From Burkholderia sp. H160 (lineage in GTDB: Bacteria; Pseudomonadota; Gammaproteobacteria; Burkholderiales; Burkholderiaceae), in the NCBI GenBank assembly GCA_000173575.1, contig ABYL01000004.1, positions 62,001-126,000 of the forward strand: DNA of 64,000 bases, given 5' to 3'. A program made the translations under genes and the position numbers. Shown here in pieces: positions 7,977 through 17,008 of the stretch (its first letter is position 1; each line of letters starts with the position of its first letter). Below the pieces are notes generated by a model that did no database searches, was not told the DNA's origin, and saw nothing but the letters and a program-made list of their open reading frames with translations.

Positions 7977-9305
7977 ATGCTAAGAATCGACGAAGTCTCG
8001 AATAGCGAAGGGTTCCCCGATCGCTGCGATGTCGCCGTGATCGGCGGCGGCATTATCGGCGTCAGCACCGCCTACGAGCTGGCACGGCGCGGCGTATCAG
8101 TCGTGCTGCTCGAGAAGGGCATCATTGGCGCCGAACAGTCGGGGCGCAACTGGGGTTGGGTGCGTCAGCAGAACCGGGACCTTTACGAGTTGCCGCTCGC
8201 GATGCAGAGCCTGAAGCGTTGGGGCGAGTTGAGCGACGAGCTCGGCGAAGACATTGGTTTTCGGCGCAGCGGCATTCTGTATGGAAGCGAGCAGTCCGCG
8301 GACGTTGCCCAATGGGAAACATGGCTCGGCAAAGCGCGTGCGCTTGGCTTCGACAGTCAACTGCTGTCGGCTCGCGAACTGGCAGCGCGCGTTCCCCATG
8401 GTCAGGCGAAGTGGGCGGGCGGCGTGTGGTCGCATTCCGATGGACGCGCGGAGCCGTCGCGCGCAGCGCCCGCGATCGCAAGAGGCGCGCAACGACTCGG
8501 CGCGCGCGTACATCAGACATGTGCGGTGCGCGGACTCGATGTCAGCGCAGGTCGAATTTCAGGCGTATGGACCGAGCGCGGCCGGATTGGCGCGAGCAGC
8601 GTTGTGCTGGCCGGCGGCGCCTGGAGTGCCCTGTTCTGCCGGCATCATGGGATCGATCTGCCGGCCGTCAATGTGATCGGCACCGCGCTGCGCACGGCGG
8701 AAGCGCCGGCCGTGATCGATGGCTGCTTTTCCGGCCCGAACTTCGCGATGAGGCGGCGGCTGGACGGCGGCTACACGATCGCGGTACCCGGCTATGGACG
8801 AATGGAAATCGCGCCGCAGAACCTGCGGCACGCGGTCAAGTTTCGCCAGATGTTCCGCAGCAAACTCAACAAGAAGCTCAAATTCCGGATCGCGCAACCG
8901 TTCTTCGGCGGCCCCGAAGGGAGTGCGAACTGGCGTCACGACGAACTCTCTCCGTTCGAGGTGACGCGGGTTCTCAATCCCGCGCCCGATGCCGAGTGGC
9001 CGACCCGTGCACTACAAAACGTTGCGACGGTGTTTCCCGAACTGTCGGGATTGCGGATAGCTCATGCGTGGGCAGGCGCAATCGACACGACGCCTGATCT
9101 GGTGCCGGTGATGTCACGCGTGGAGAGCAAGCCTGGCCTCGTGATCGCGTCGGGGTTCAGCGGTCATGGCTTTGGGCTGGGACCGGGAGCAGGCATGCTG
9201 GTCAGCCGCATCGTGACGAATGACGCGACAGGGATCGATATCCAGCCCTATCGATTGACGCGCTTCACCGATGGAACCCGGCTGGCTAGCCCCGAGATGA
9301 TGTAA
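7977..9305 (+). CDS. FAD-dependent oxidoreductase (DadA/glycine oxidase-like), copy 1
   Basis: This 442-residue enzyme of the D-amino acid oxidase superfamily has an FAD-binding Rossmann motif near the N terminus (VAVIGGGIIGVSTAYELARRG, about residues 20-40). The C-terminal FAD/substrate region includes GFSGHGFGLGPGAGML. These enzymes oxidise secondary or primary amines, such as N-methyl or D-amino acids, and pass electrons to oxygen or a carrier. It is clearly paralogous to the gene at 11583-12914: both share EQSxRNWGW after the FAD motif and AWAGAID/AWGGAID near the C terminus. It is the last plus-strand gene of the block, facing the aldo/keto reductase. Confidence 0.88.
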   Translation: MLRIDEVSNSEGFPDRCDVAVIGGGIIGVSTAYELARRGVSVVLLEKGIIGAEQSGRNWGWVRQQNRDLYELPLAMQSLKRWGELSDELGEDIGFRRSGILYGSEQSADVAQWETWLGKARALGFDSQLLSARELAARVPHGQAKWAGGVWSHSDGRAEPSRAAPAIARGAQRLGARVHQTCAVRGLDVSAGRISGVWTERGRIGASSVVLAGGAWSALFCRHHGIDLPAVNVIGTALRTAEAPAVIDGCFSGPNFAMRRRLDGGYTIAVPGYGRMEIAPQNLRHAVKFRQMFRSKLNKKLKFRIAQPFFGGPEGSANWRHDELSPFEVTRVLNPAPDAEWPTRALQNVATVFPELSGLRIAHAWAGAIDTTPDLVPVMSRVESKPGLVIASGFSGHGFGLGPGAGMLVSRIVTNDATGIDIQPYRLTRFTDGTRLASPEMM

Positions 9306-9319
9306 CGCCCCGGTCAAGT

Positions 9320-10162
9320 TCAAGCGGTATCCCATTCAGGCGCCCACGCGACATTGCTCTTGCGACCATCGGGCCTGGCGAGCCCGGCGATTCGGCGCAG
9401 ATCTTCGTCGTCGAGCGAGAAATCGAATATGTCGATGTTCTCGCCTATCCGTTGCGGGTTGGCGGACTTCGGCACCGCGGCGACACCGGGCTGTTGAACC
9501 AGCCAGCGCAACAGGATCTGCGACGGCGTTTTGCCGTGCCGCGCGGCGATCTGCGCGATCACTGGATCGTCGAGCAGCCGGCCGCTGCCGAGCGGCGTGT
9601 GCGCGACGAAGGTCAGGCCGTGTTTTACGCAAGCTGCCAGCACCTTGTCCTGATTCAGGTACGGATGGTATTCGCACTGATTCACCGACAGCGGTACCGG
9701 CGACAGCGCAACCGCCCGCTCGAGCCATGCGACCGGAAAGTTGGATACGCCGATGCTGCGCGCGAGGCCCTGCTCGTGTGCTCGCGCCATCGCAGCGAGG
9801 GTCTCCTGCAGCGGAATGTCGGGATTCGGCCAGTGGATCAGCAGCAGATCGACATAGTCGAGCTTCAGTTCGGACAGGCTGCGCTCGACCGAGCGCTGCA
9901 ACGCGGGCGCATGCAGTTCGGTCCACCAGACCTTGGTGGTCACGAATAGCGCCTCGCGCGCGATGCCGCTCTGGCGGATGCCCTCGCCCACCGCTGCTTC
10001 GTTCTCGTAGCGCGCTGCCGTGTCGATGTGCCGGTAGCCCTGTTCGATTGCCGTGCGTACCGCGCGCACGCCATCATCGTATTGCGATTGCCATGTTCCG
10101 AGCCCGATCGCGGGAAGATGCAGTTTCTGCGTTTTCGACGTCACCGTTGGCGTGTCAATCAT
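9320..10162 (-). CDS. Aldo/keto reductase
   Basis: This 280-residue protein has the AKR catalytic set: Asp and Tyr in DTAARYENEAAVG, Lys in VTTKVWW and His in LLLIHWPNP. The NADPH-binding end includes VPKSANPQRIGENIDIFDF. I chose the ATG at 10162, which has AAGGACA upstream. Longer in-frame starts overlap the aminotransferase. The family reduces aldehydes and ketones, including 2,5-diketogluconate and methylglyoxal. It ends 14 bp from the converging FAD oxidoreductase and starts 7 bp after the aminotransferase stop, so it is probably co-transcribed with that gene. Confidence 0.88.
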   Translation of the reverse strand: MIDTPTVTSKTQKLHLPAIGLGTWQSQYDDGVRAVRTAIEQGYRHIDTAARYENEAAVGEGIRQSGIAREALFVTTKVWWTELHAPALQRSVERSLSELKLDYVDLLLIHWPNPDIPLQETLAAMARAHEQGLARSIGVSNFPVAWLERAVALSPVPLSVNQCEYHPYLNQDKVLAACVKHGLTFVAHTPLGSGRLLDDPVIAQIAARHGKTPSQILLRWLVQQPGVAAVPKSANPQRIGENIDIFDFSLDDEDLRRIAGLARPDGRKSNVAWAPEWDTA

Positions 10163-10169
10163 GATGTCC

Positions 10170-11561
10170 TTAGCGAGTCGCGTCGGCCACGACGCGCGGC
10201 AACACGTCGTCGAACGCCGCCGTGATGCGCCTGACGATCTCATCCGCATCCTGCCGCGTGGTAATCAGCGGCGGCGCGAAGCCGACGATGTCGGTGCCGA
10301 GCGCGCGCACCAGCAGGCCATGTTCGCGCGCCGCGCTCACCACGCTCGCATTGATGCGGCGCGCCGCGGGGTACGGCGTGCGCGTGGCGGGGTCCTGCAT
10401 CAGTTGGATCGCCATCAGCATTCCGACGCCACGGATGTCCCCCACCGCCGGATGCGCGCCAAGGGTCGCGCGCAGGCGTTCGAGCAGATAGCCGCCAACA
10501 TGGCCCGCGTTCTCGACCAGCCGCTCGCGCTCCATGATGTCGAGGTTCGCGAGCCCTGCCACCGCGCCGAGCGGATGGCCCGAATAGGTCCAGCCGTGGC
10601 CCATCATCCCGTGCTCGCGCGAACCGCTCATCAGCACGTCCCAGAAACCCTCGCTGACTGCGACGGCCGACAGCGGCGCATAGGCGCTCGTCAGCCCCTT
10701 GGCGAACGTCACCAGATCGGGCTCGATGCCAAAGCGTTCACAGCCGGTGCGCGCGCCCAGGCGGCCAAAACCGCAGACGACCTCGTCGGCGATCAGCAGG
10801 ATGTCGTGGCGGCGCAGGACCGCTTGAACGGCCGGCCAATAGCCGGCGGGCGGCGGCACGATCCCGCCAGTGCCGTTCATCGGCTCGGCGATGAACGCGG
10901 CGATCGTATCTGCGCCTTCGCGCTCGATCAGTGCTTCCAGTTCTGCGACGCAATACGCGGTGAAGTCCGACTCGCTCATGCCGGGTTCGGCATTGCCGTA
11001 ATAGTCGGGGCACAGCGTGCGCAGCACCCGATCGAACGGGGCATCGAAGTTCGCGTGATAGACAGGCAGACCGGTCAGCGCACCCGTGACGATCCCCGAG
11101 CCGTGATACGCGCGGTCGCGCGCGATGATCTTCTTCCGGTTCTTGCGGCCAAGAATATTGTTGTAATACCAGACCAGCTTGATCTGCGTTTCGTTCGCGT
11201 CGGAGCCGGACATGCCGTAGAACACCTTCACCATGCCAGGCGGCGCCCAGCGCTCGATCAGCCGTTGCGATAGCTCGATTACCGGCTCGTTACTCGTGCC
11301 GACGTAGGTGTGGTAGTACGACAGGCGGCGGCACTGCTCGGCCATCCGCTCAGCGATCTCCTCGCGGCCGTAGCCAACATTCACGCAATACAAACCCGAA
11401 AAGCCGTCGATGTATTCGCGTCCCTCGACGTCGGTCAGATGAATGCCGCGGCCTTCGCTGATGATCAGGCCTTTCAGCGCGCCCGTCGCATGGTCGTAGG
11501 CATGGGTACCCGGATGAAAGAAGTGACGGCGGTCCGACTGTTCCAGCGAAGTCATATTCAA
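10170..11561 (-). CDS. Class III pyridoxal-phosphate aminotransferase
   Basis: This 463-residue protein has the class III (omega) aminotransferase landmarks: [35 protein letters not shown], a PLP-phosphate region [30 protein letters not shown] and the Schiff-base lysine in [17 protein letters not shown]. The family transfers the distal amino group of diamines or omega-amino acids to pyruvate or 2-oxoglutarate. It lies between the aldo/keto reductase and the second FAD oxidoreductase, all on the minus strand. With the semialdehyde dehydrogenase nearby, amine to semialdehyde to acid is the natural order. A second in-frame ATG lies 6 bp in. Confidence 0.9.
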   Translation of the reverse strand: MNMTSLEQSDRRHFFHPGTHAYDHATGALKGLIISEGRGIHLTDVEGREYIDGFSGLYCVNVGYGREEIAERMAEQCRRLSYYHTYVGTSNEPVIELSQRLIERWAPPGMVKVFYGMSGSDANETQIKLVWYYNNILGRKNRKKIIARDRAYHGSGIVTGALTGLPVYHANFDAPFDRVLRTLCPDYYGNAEPGMSESDFTAYCVAELEALIEREGADTIAAFIAEPMNGTGGIVPPPAGYWPAVQAVLRRHDILLIADEVVCGFGRLGARTGCERFGIEPDLVTFAKGLTSAYAPLSAVAVSEGFWDVLMSGSREHGMMGHGWTYSGHPLGAVAGLANLDIMERERLVENAGHVGGYLLERLRATLGAHPAVGDIRGVGMLMAIQLMQDPATRTPYPAARRINASVVSAAREHGLLVRALGTDIVGFAPPLITTRQDADEIVRRITAAFDDVLPRVVADATR

Positions 11562-11582
11562 TCCCGCTCGGGAGCAAAACTA

Positions 11583-12914
11583 TCAATAGATGATGTTGGG
11601 CGCCAGTGACTCGCCCGTCATGAAGCGCCGATGTGACAGGTGTTTCAGATCTTCGCATAGGTTGCCCGTGGCGATCGCATCGGCCAGCATGCGCCCCGCG
11701 CCGAGTGAACTGCTGAAGCCGTGCCCGCTGAAGCCGGTGCACAGATAAACGTTCGAATGCGCCGTGCTTTCCGACACGACCGGGATACCGTCGGGCGTGT
11801 TGTCGATCGCGCCGCCCCAGGCGATGTCCACCATCGAAGGATCGAACGCCGGAAACACCTTGTGCGCTTCGTCGTAGGCGGAATGCACGAGCGCCAGGTC
11901 AGGCGCCGGATCGAGCACGCGGTTGCGCTCGAACGGCGAGCGGCCAAGGTGCAGATAGCTGAATTCGTTCCACCACTGGCGGAAGAATTCGCGGCCGAAC
12001 TGCACCTTGATGCTATTGCGTCGGCTCGCATAGAGCCCCTTGAAACGCATGCCATATCGCAGACTGTTCGGCACGACGTGCACGGTGCCGCGCCCGCTCT
12101 TCGCGAGCGTATAGCCGCCATCCGAGCGCTCGCGCAGCGCGAAATCCGGTGTCTTTAGCGGTCCATTGAACGATAGCTGGATATCGCTGCGCGACTTCGA
12201 TGCCGATGAATGGACGTTCAGCGTCGGCAGCACGATCTTCTGCTTCAGGCAGAACAGCGACGACCACGCCCCCGCCGCGATCACGACCGCATCGGCGCGC
12301 ACCACGCCGCGCTCCGTCTGAATGCCCGCGACGCGTCCTGCTTCGATGTACAGATCGTTGACCGCGCAGTGCTGCAGGATCGGTACGCCCCGCGACGCAG
12401 CGCTGCGCGCGAGCAGCGGAATCGCGCAGGACGGGTCCGCATAGCCATCGTCGAACGTGCGCACGCCGCCGATCCACGGCGCGCCGCGACCGGCATACAC
12501 CGCGTTCGCCTGCTCGCGCGTGAGCATTTCGGCGGCCACGCCGGAACGTCGCGCAAAGTCGAACCATGCCCGCCACCCTGCGAGTTCCTCTTCGCTTCGG
12601 GTGACGAACGTGATGCCCGTTTTGCGAAAGCCCACGTCCGCGCCGATCTCTTCGGACAGCGCGGTCCAGCGCTCGACGCTCAGTTTCGCCATGCCGAGCT
12701 CGCGAAGATCGCGGCCCAGCGTGCGGCACCAGCCCCAATTGCGGCTGCTCTGCTCCGCGGCGACGTGGCCTTTCTCGAAGACCGCGACCCGCTTGCCCAA
12801 CCGGTTCAGTTCATAGGCGGTCGCCACGCCCGCCGCGCCGCCGCCGATCACGGCGACGTCCAGATGGGTCGGCAGCGATCCATCAGTGTCGATTTTCAGT
12901 AACGGTTGTCTCAC
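11583..12914 (-). CDS. FAD-dependent oxidoreductase (DadA/glycine oxidase-like), copy 2
   Basis: This 443-residue enzyme begins with a short lead and the Rossmann motif VAVIGGGAAGVATAYELNRLG (about residues 20-40), then EQSSRNWGWCRTLGRDLREL. It ends with FSGHGFSSSLGAGRMLADAI. It is a paralogue of the 7977-9305 gene and flanks the same metabolic block from the other side. The expected reaction is oxidation of an amine or N-alkyl amino acid with release of the carbonyl product. It is the first gene of the minus-strand operon that continues with the aminotransferase, and is divergent from the LysR gene at 13082. Confidence 0.88.
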   Translation of the reverse strand: MRQPLLKIDTDGSLPTHLDVAVIGGGAAGVATAYELNRLGKRVAVFEKGHVAAEQSSRNWGWCRTLGRDLRELGMAKLSVERWTALSEEIGADVGFRKTGITFVTRSEEELAGWRAWFDFARRSGVAAEMLTREQANAVYAGRGAPWIGGVRTFDDGYADPSCAIPLLARSAASRGVPILQHCAVNDLYIEAGRVAGIQTERGVVRADAVVIAAGAWSSLFCLKQKIVLPTLNVHSSASKSRSDIQLSFNGPLKTPDFALRERSDGGYTLAKSGRGTVHVVPNSLRYGMRFKGLYASRRNSIKVQFGREFFRQWWNEFSYLHLGRSPFERNRVLDPAPDLALVHSAYDEAHKVFPAFDPSMVDIAWGGAIDNTPDGIPVVSESTAHSNVYLCTGFSGHGFSSSLGAGRMLADAIATGNLCEDLKHLSHRRFMTGESLAPNIIY

Positions 12915-13051
12915 GGTTCAGCCGGTCCTCAGGAGAGTGCACAGGTGAGGTAATAGTTAGGAGACCGCATACTTGAAACGGAAGTACGCACCCACCAGCG
13001 GCAGCGACCACTTCAGCGAGTGTATGGACGAGAATTTTCTTTGACAAATAC

Positions 13052-13085
13052 GCATATAATCGTGGGCCATACCAATTTGATATGC
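13052..13085. promoter_or_regulatory. Possible LysR-type regulator site between divergent genes
   Basis: An inverted repeat GCATAT (13052-13057) / ATATGC (13080-13085) surrounds the start of the lysR gene. Inside it, ATA-N9-TAT fits the loose LysR T-N11-A motif. It sits between the oxidoreductase operon and the divergent regulator. The arms are short and overlap the proposed start codon, so this is only a candidate. Confidence 0.3.
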
Positions 13086-13978
13086 CCTCGCCGATGCTGA
13101 ATTTCCGGGAAGTGCAGGCCTTCCGCGCGGTGATGTTGTCGGGCTCGATGACCCAGGCGGCCAAAGATCTGCACACGTCGCAGTCGAACATCAGTCGCGT
13201 GATCGGCCAGCTCGAGCGGCGCATCGGCGTCAAGCTGTTCGAGCGGCAGGTCGGCAAGCTGATGCCGACGCTTGAAGGTCAGGTGTTCTTTCGCGACGTC
13301 GAACACACGTTCGCGAGTCTCAGGGGGCTCGAGGAGAAAGCCGCATCGATCCGCAAGCGCGGCAGCGGGCGGCTGCGGGTCGCCTCGGTGCCGTCGATGG
13401 CGATGGTCACGGTGCCAGATGCGATCCATCTGTTCGCCCAGCAGTATCCCGATGTGGATGTCACGCTACAGGTCGCCGATTCGCTGACCGTGTGCCAGTG
13501 GCTTGCGACCGGTTATGCGGACATCGGCATCGCATCGGAAATCTTCAACGCAACCAGCATCGTCTCCGAAGTCGCGCGCAAGAGTCAGGGCGTGTGCATC
13601 ACGCCGCTCGACCACCGTCTCGCCGATCGCGACCACGCGATCACGCCGAAGGATCTGATCGGCGAGCGTTTCCTGTCGCTGAAATCGAGCGACGTGATGC
13701 GCAAGCGTATCGACGACGCCTGCCAGATCAACGGCGAAGAAAAGCGCATTCTCGCGTACGAGTCGCACTTCGCCGCCGCGATCTGCCGGATGGTCGCGCG
13801 CGGCATGGGGGTGAGCGTGATGAATCGGCTCGTCGCCCGCGACTATGCCGGACAGGTCGCGATCCTGCCGTTTTCGCCGCGCATCGAGTTCGTCACGTAC
13901 GTGGTCTACCCGCTCAATAGTCCAATGAACATGCTCGCGAAATCGTTCGCGGATGCCTTTCGCAAGAGTAGCGGCTGA
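13082..13978 (+). CDS. LysR-family transcriptional regulator
   Basis: This 298-residue protein has an N-terminal winged helix-turn-helix (MLNFREVQAFRAVMLSGSMTQAAKDLHTSQSNISRVIGQLE) and a periplasmic-binding-protein-like effector domain from about residue 95. LysR proteins usually sit divergent to the genes they control. Here that is the FAD oxidoreductase/aminotransferase/aldo-keto reductase operon. No ribosome binding site marks the ATG at 13082, and an ATG at 13094 (MLNFREV) is a fair alternative start. The effector domain resembles amino acid/opine-type LysR regulators, but this is an impression and not a firm match. Confidence 0.9.
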   Translation: MPSPMLNFREVQAFRAVMLSGSMTQAAKDLHTSQSNISRVIGQLERRIGVKLFERQVGKLMPTLEGQVFFRDVEHTFASLRGLEEKAASIRKRGSGRLRVASVPSMAMVTVPDAIHLFAQQYPDVDVTLQVADSLTVCQWLATGYADIGIASEIFNATSIVSEVARKSQGVCITPLDHRLADRDHAITPKDLIGERFLSLKSSDVMRKRIDDACQINGEEKRILAYESHFAAAICRMVARGMGVSVMNRLVARDYAGQVAILPFSPRIEFVTYVVYPLNSPMNMLAKSFADAFRKSSG

Positions 13979-14035
13979 GCGACGCGCGCACTGATGAGCG
14001 CGCTCTTCCCGGTCCAATGACTGCTCCAACGCCTC

Positions 14036-14779
14036 TCAGGCGAAGCCGCCACCGCTGATCTCATTGGCCGTGCTCGTGACCGCGCGGCCCCACTCTTCGA
14101 TACGTTCAGGATCGAAGCGCGACTCGGGCATCGAAAAGCACACGCTCGCCACCGCAACGCCGTTGGCGTCGAACACCGGCGCGCCGATCGCGTAGATCGC
14201 ATGGCGATATTGTCCGAGGTTGATCGAATAGCCGCGTTCGCGAATCCGCGCCAGTTCCTCGCGGATCAACACGGGATCGCTGATCGTGTTTTCACCGTAC
14301 CTCGGCAATTCACGGCCGAGGATCGTATCGACCAGTCCGTCGTTCATGAACGCGAGCACCGCGAGGCCATTCGCGGTCGCGTGGAACGGCGACACGTTGC
14401 CGATCGAATAAGCGGTGCGCACGACCTGCTTGCACTCCACTTCCTCGATCAGAACCATCGCGGTCGTGCTGTCCGGAATCGACAGATGAACGGTCTCGTC
14501 GACGAGCGCGCAGAGATCCTGCATGGGCTGACGCGCGGCCCGCTGCAACGCACCGCCCTTTAGCGCACTCGGCCGCACGGCGACCACGCGCGCACCGACT
14601 TCCCAGCGCGTGACCTCGCTGCCCGCCTGGCGCAGCCAGCCTGCCTCCTGAAACGTCATCAGCACGCGCTGCACACTCGATTTCGGCATTTTCAGGAGCT
14701 TCGACAACTCGCTGACGCCGATCGGCTGGTGCTGCGCGACCGTCTCGATGATCTCGATGCTCTTAAGCAGGCTATTCAC
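14036..14779 (-). CDS. IclR-family transcriptional regulator
   Basis: This 247-residue protein has an N-terminal winged helix (SLLKSIEIIETVAQHQPIGVSELSKLLKMPKSSVQRVLMTFQEAGWL) and the IclR effector domain (about residues 75-245), with the GNVSPFHATANGLAVLAF and YAIGAPVFDANGVAVASVCFSM signatures. IclR proteins bind small organic acids and repress or activate adjacent catabolic genes. It is divergent from the hydantoinase A/B pair. The 160-bp space between them contains a palindrome, so control of hyuAB is likely. The 3' end converges with lysR. Confidence 0.9.
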   Translation of the reverse strand: MNSLLKSIEIIETVAQHQPIGVSELSKLLKMPKSSVQRVLMTFQEAGWLRQAGSEVTRWEVGARVVAVRPSALKGGALQRAARQPMQDLCALVDETVHLSIPDSTTAMVLIEEVECKQVVRTAYSIGNVSPFHATANGLAVLAFMNDGLVDTILGRELPRYGENTISDPVLIREELARIRERGYSINLGQYRHAIYAIGAPVFDANGVAVASVCFSMPESRFDPERIEEWGRAVTSTANEISGGGFA

Positions 14780-14837
14780 TTTTGATCCTTGCGATCAAAA
14801 AATCCGCATGATAAGTTGTACCACATTGAAGCACATC

Positions 14838-14854
14838 GTGCCGTATTGTGGCAC
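14838..14854. promoter_or_regulatory. Palindrome, candidate IclR operator
   Basis: GTGCC (14838-14842), 7 nt, GGCAC (14850-14854) forms an inverted repeat in the space between the divergent IclR gene and hyuA. Related half-site-like text (TTGTACCACATTG) lies just upstream at 14816-14828. The position and symmetry suit an operator for the adjacent regulator. No experimental motif is known to me for this one. Confidence 0.35.
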
Positions 14855-14938
14855 ACAAGGCGGCGCGTGCCAATCCCTGCTGGTTGCTACCGATTGGTCG
14901 GCAGGACGGGTCTGCGGGGCTCACCAAGAGGGCAGGCA

Positions 14939-16978
14939 ATGGGCTTGAGAATTGGAGTGGATATCGGCGGTTCGTTCACCGACTTCGCCGTGCTCGACGA
15001 TCAAACGCGCACGACCCGAACGCTCAAGGTGTTTTCGAGGCCGGATTCGCCGGGCAGCGAAGTCATCGACGGGATGCAGGGACTGCGCGATCGCTTCGGC
15101 ATTGATCCGCATGAGGTCGTGTATTTCACGCACGGCACGACGGTCGGCGTGAATTCGGTCGTGCAACGCAAAGGCCGGCGTCTCGCACTGATCACGACGC
15201 GCCATTTCGAGGACGTACTGGACATCGCGCGGCTGAAGATTCCCGACATGTATCACCTGATGTCGCGGCGGCCGGAGCCGCTCGTCACGCGCGACCGCGT
15301 CTTCGGCGTCGACGGCCGCATGCGTCCCGACGGCACCGAAGAAGCGCCGATCGATGAAGCCAGCGTGCTCGACGCGCTCGCCGCGCTGCAAGCCGCGCGC
15401 TGCGAAGGCGTGGTGATCTCGCTGCTGCATTCGTATCGCAATCCGGCGCACGAGCAGCAGGTCAAGGCAATCATCGAAAAGGCGGCGCCGGGCTTTTTCG
15501 TCTCGTGTTCGCATGAGGTCTGGCCGATCATCCGCGAATACGAACGCACGATGACCGCGACCATCGGCGGATATGTGCAGCCGCGTGTATCGCAATACCT
15601 GACGCGCCTGCAGGCCGCGCTGGCCGAAAGCGGCGTGGGCGCCGACCTGAAGGTGACGAAATCGAACGGCGGCGTGATGAGCGCCGAGAACGGCAAGAGC
15701 AACTGCGTGCAGATGATTCTGTCCGGCACGGCGGCGGGCGTGATCGGCGCGTCGTATCTGGCCGGCATGTGCAAGATCAAGGACTGCATGAGCCTCGACA
15801 TCGGCGGCACCACGGCCGATGTCGCGCTGATCGTCGACGGCAAGCCGCAGTATGCGACCGGCGAATATATCGGTGACTTCCAGATCCACATTCCGTCGGT
15901 GTCGGTTTCGTCGATCGGCGACGGCGGTGGCTCGATCGCGTGGGTCGATGACTTCGGCGTGCTGAAGGTCGGGCCGGAAAGCGCGGGCTCGAATCCCGGT
16001 CCGGTGTGCTACGGACGCGGCGGCACGCGTCCGACGATCACCGACGCGTTCGCCGTGATCGGCGTGCTCGGCCGCGCATCGCTCGGCTACAACGCGGTGC
16101 AGGTCGACGTCGACGCCAGCGGCCGCGCGATCGAACCGCTCGCCGCCCGCCTCGGCATGGACGTGCATCAGACGGCGTCCGCGATCATCGAAGTCGCGGT
16201 CTCCGGCATGTATGGCGGGGTAAGCCGCATCGTCTCGCGCTTCGGCATCGACCCGCGCGCGTTTTCGCTGATGCCATTCGGCGGCGCGGGTCCGATGCTT
16301 GGCGGTTTCCTCGCTCGTGCGCTGAACATGCGCCATCTGGTCGTGCCGACGACGCCGGGCGTGCTGAGCGCGCTGGGCGGACTGATCGCCGATACGAAAA
16401 ACGATTTCGTGCGCACCACCTATTACCCGCTCGATGCAGCCTCTCTCGAGAAACTTGCGGACGACCTCGCGAAGCTCGAAGCGCAGGCGCGCGACTGGAT
16501 CATCACCGAAACGGGCTCCGACGCAGGCGCGGAAATAACGGTGTCGGCCGACATGCGCTATCGCGGACAGTCGTTCGAGGTCGATACACCGCTCGATCCG
16601 CAATCGATCCGCAACGGCGACATCGCGACGATCGGCGCGGCATTCCATCGCGAGCATCACCGTCTGTACGGTCACAGCGACGCGCACTCGGCGGTGCAGG
16701 TGGTGGCGCTGCGTCTCGTGATCAGCCTGCCGACGCCGAAACCCGAGCTGCCGAAGATCGAGGTGGGCGTCGGCGCGCCGCACGTCGAGGCGATGATCGA
16801 CGTCTATCTCGACGGCGCCTGGCGCACGGTGCCGCTCTACCGCCGCGCGGTGCTGCTGGCCGGCCATCGCTTCGACGGCCCCGCGATCGTCACGCAGGAC
16901 GACACGACGACCTGCGTGTTGCCGGGCTTCGAAGCCGTCGTCGACGAATACGGCAACCTGCTGCTGTCGGCTCGATGA
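14939..16978 (+). CDS. hyuA: Hydantoinase/oxoprolinase family protein, subunit A
   Basis: This 679-residue protein is of the N-methylhydantoinase A / 5-oxoprolinase N-terminal type, with an actin-like ATPase fold: RIGVDIGGSFTDFAVLD at the N terminus, YFTHGTTVGVNSVVQRKGRRLALITT, the second phosphate loop SLDIGGTTADVALI and LMPFGGAGPMLGG. The A and B subunits together open cyclic imides or amides such as hydantoins, oxoproline or acetophenone-type substrates in an ATP-dependent way. I took the ATG at 14939, preceded by GAGGG. A longer frame upstream crosses the operator region. hyuB follows 30 bp downstream. Confidence 0.92.
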   Translation: MGLRIGVDIGGSFTDFAVLDDQTRTTRTLKVFSRPDSPGSEVIDGMQGLRDRFGIDPHEVVYFTHGTTVGVNSVVQRKGRRLALITTRHFEDVLDIARLKIPDMYHLMSRRPEPLVTRDRVFGVDGRMRPDGTEEAPIDEASVLDALAALQAARCEGVVISLLHSYRNPAHEQQVKAIIEKAAPGFFVSCSHEVWPIIREYERTMTATIGGYVQPRVSQYLTRLQAALAESGVGADLKVTKSNGGVMSAENGKSNCVQMILSGTAAGVIGASYLAGMCKIKDCMSLDIGGTTADVALIVDGKPQYATGEYIGDFQIHIPSVSVSSIGDGGGSIAWVDDFGVLKVGPESAGSNPGPVCYGRGGTRPTITDAFAVIGVLGRASLGYNAVQVDVDASGRAIEPLAARLGMDVHQTASAIIEVAVSGMYGGVSRIVSRFGIDPRAFSLMPFGGAGPMLGGFLARALNMRHLVVPTTPGVLSALGGLIADTKNDFVRTTYYPLDAASLEKLADDLAKLEAQARDWIITETGSDAGAEITVSADMRYRGQSFEVDTPLDPQSIRNGDIATIGAAFHREHHRLYGHSDAHSAVQVVALRLVISLPTPKPELPKIEVGVGAPHVEAMIDVYLDGAWRTVPLYRRAVLLAGHRFDGPAIVTQDDTTTCVLPGFEAVVDEYGNLLLSAR

Positions 16979-17008
16979 GCGCGCAGTGATCTCCGAAGGA
17001 CCTCGAAC

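Noticed and set aside
13042-13060. TTGACA with TATAAT as a lysR promoter
   Set aside because: TTGACA and TATAAT are only about 7 nt apart, too close for a sigma-70 promoter. No proper -35 lies 17 nt before TATAAT.
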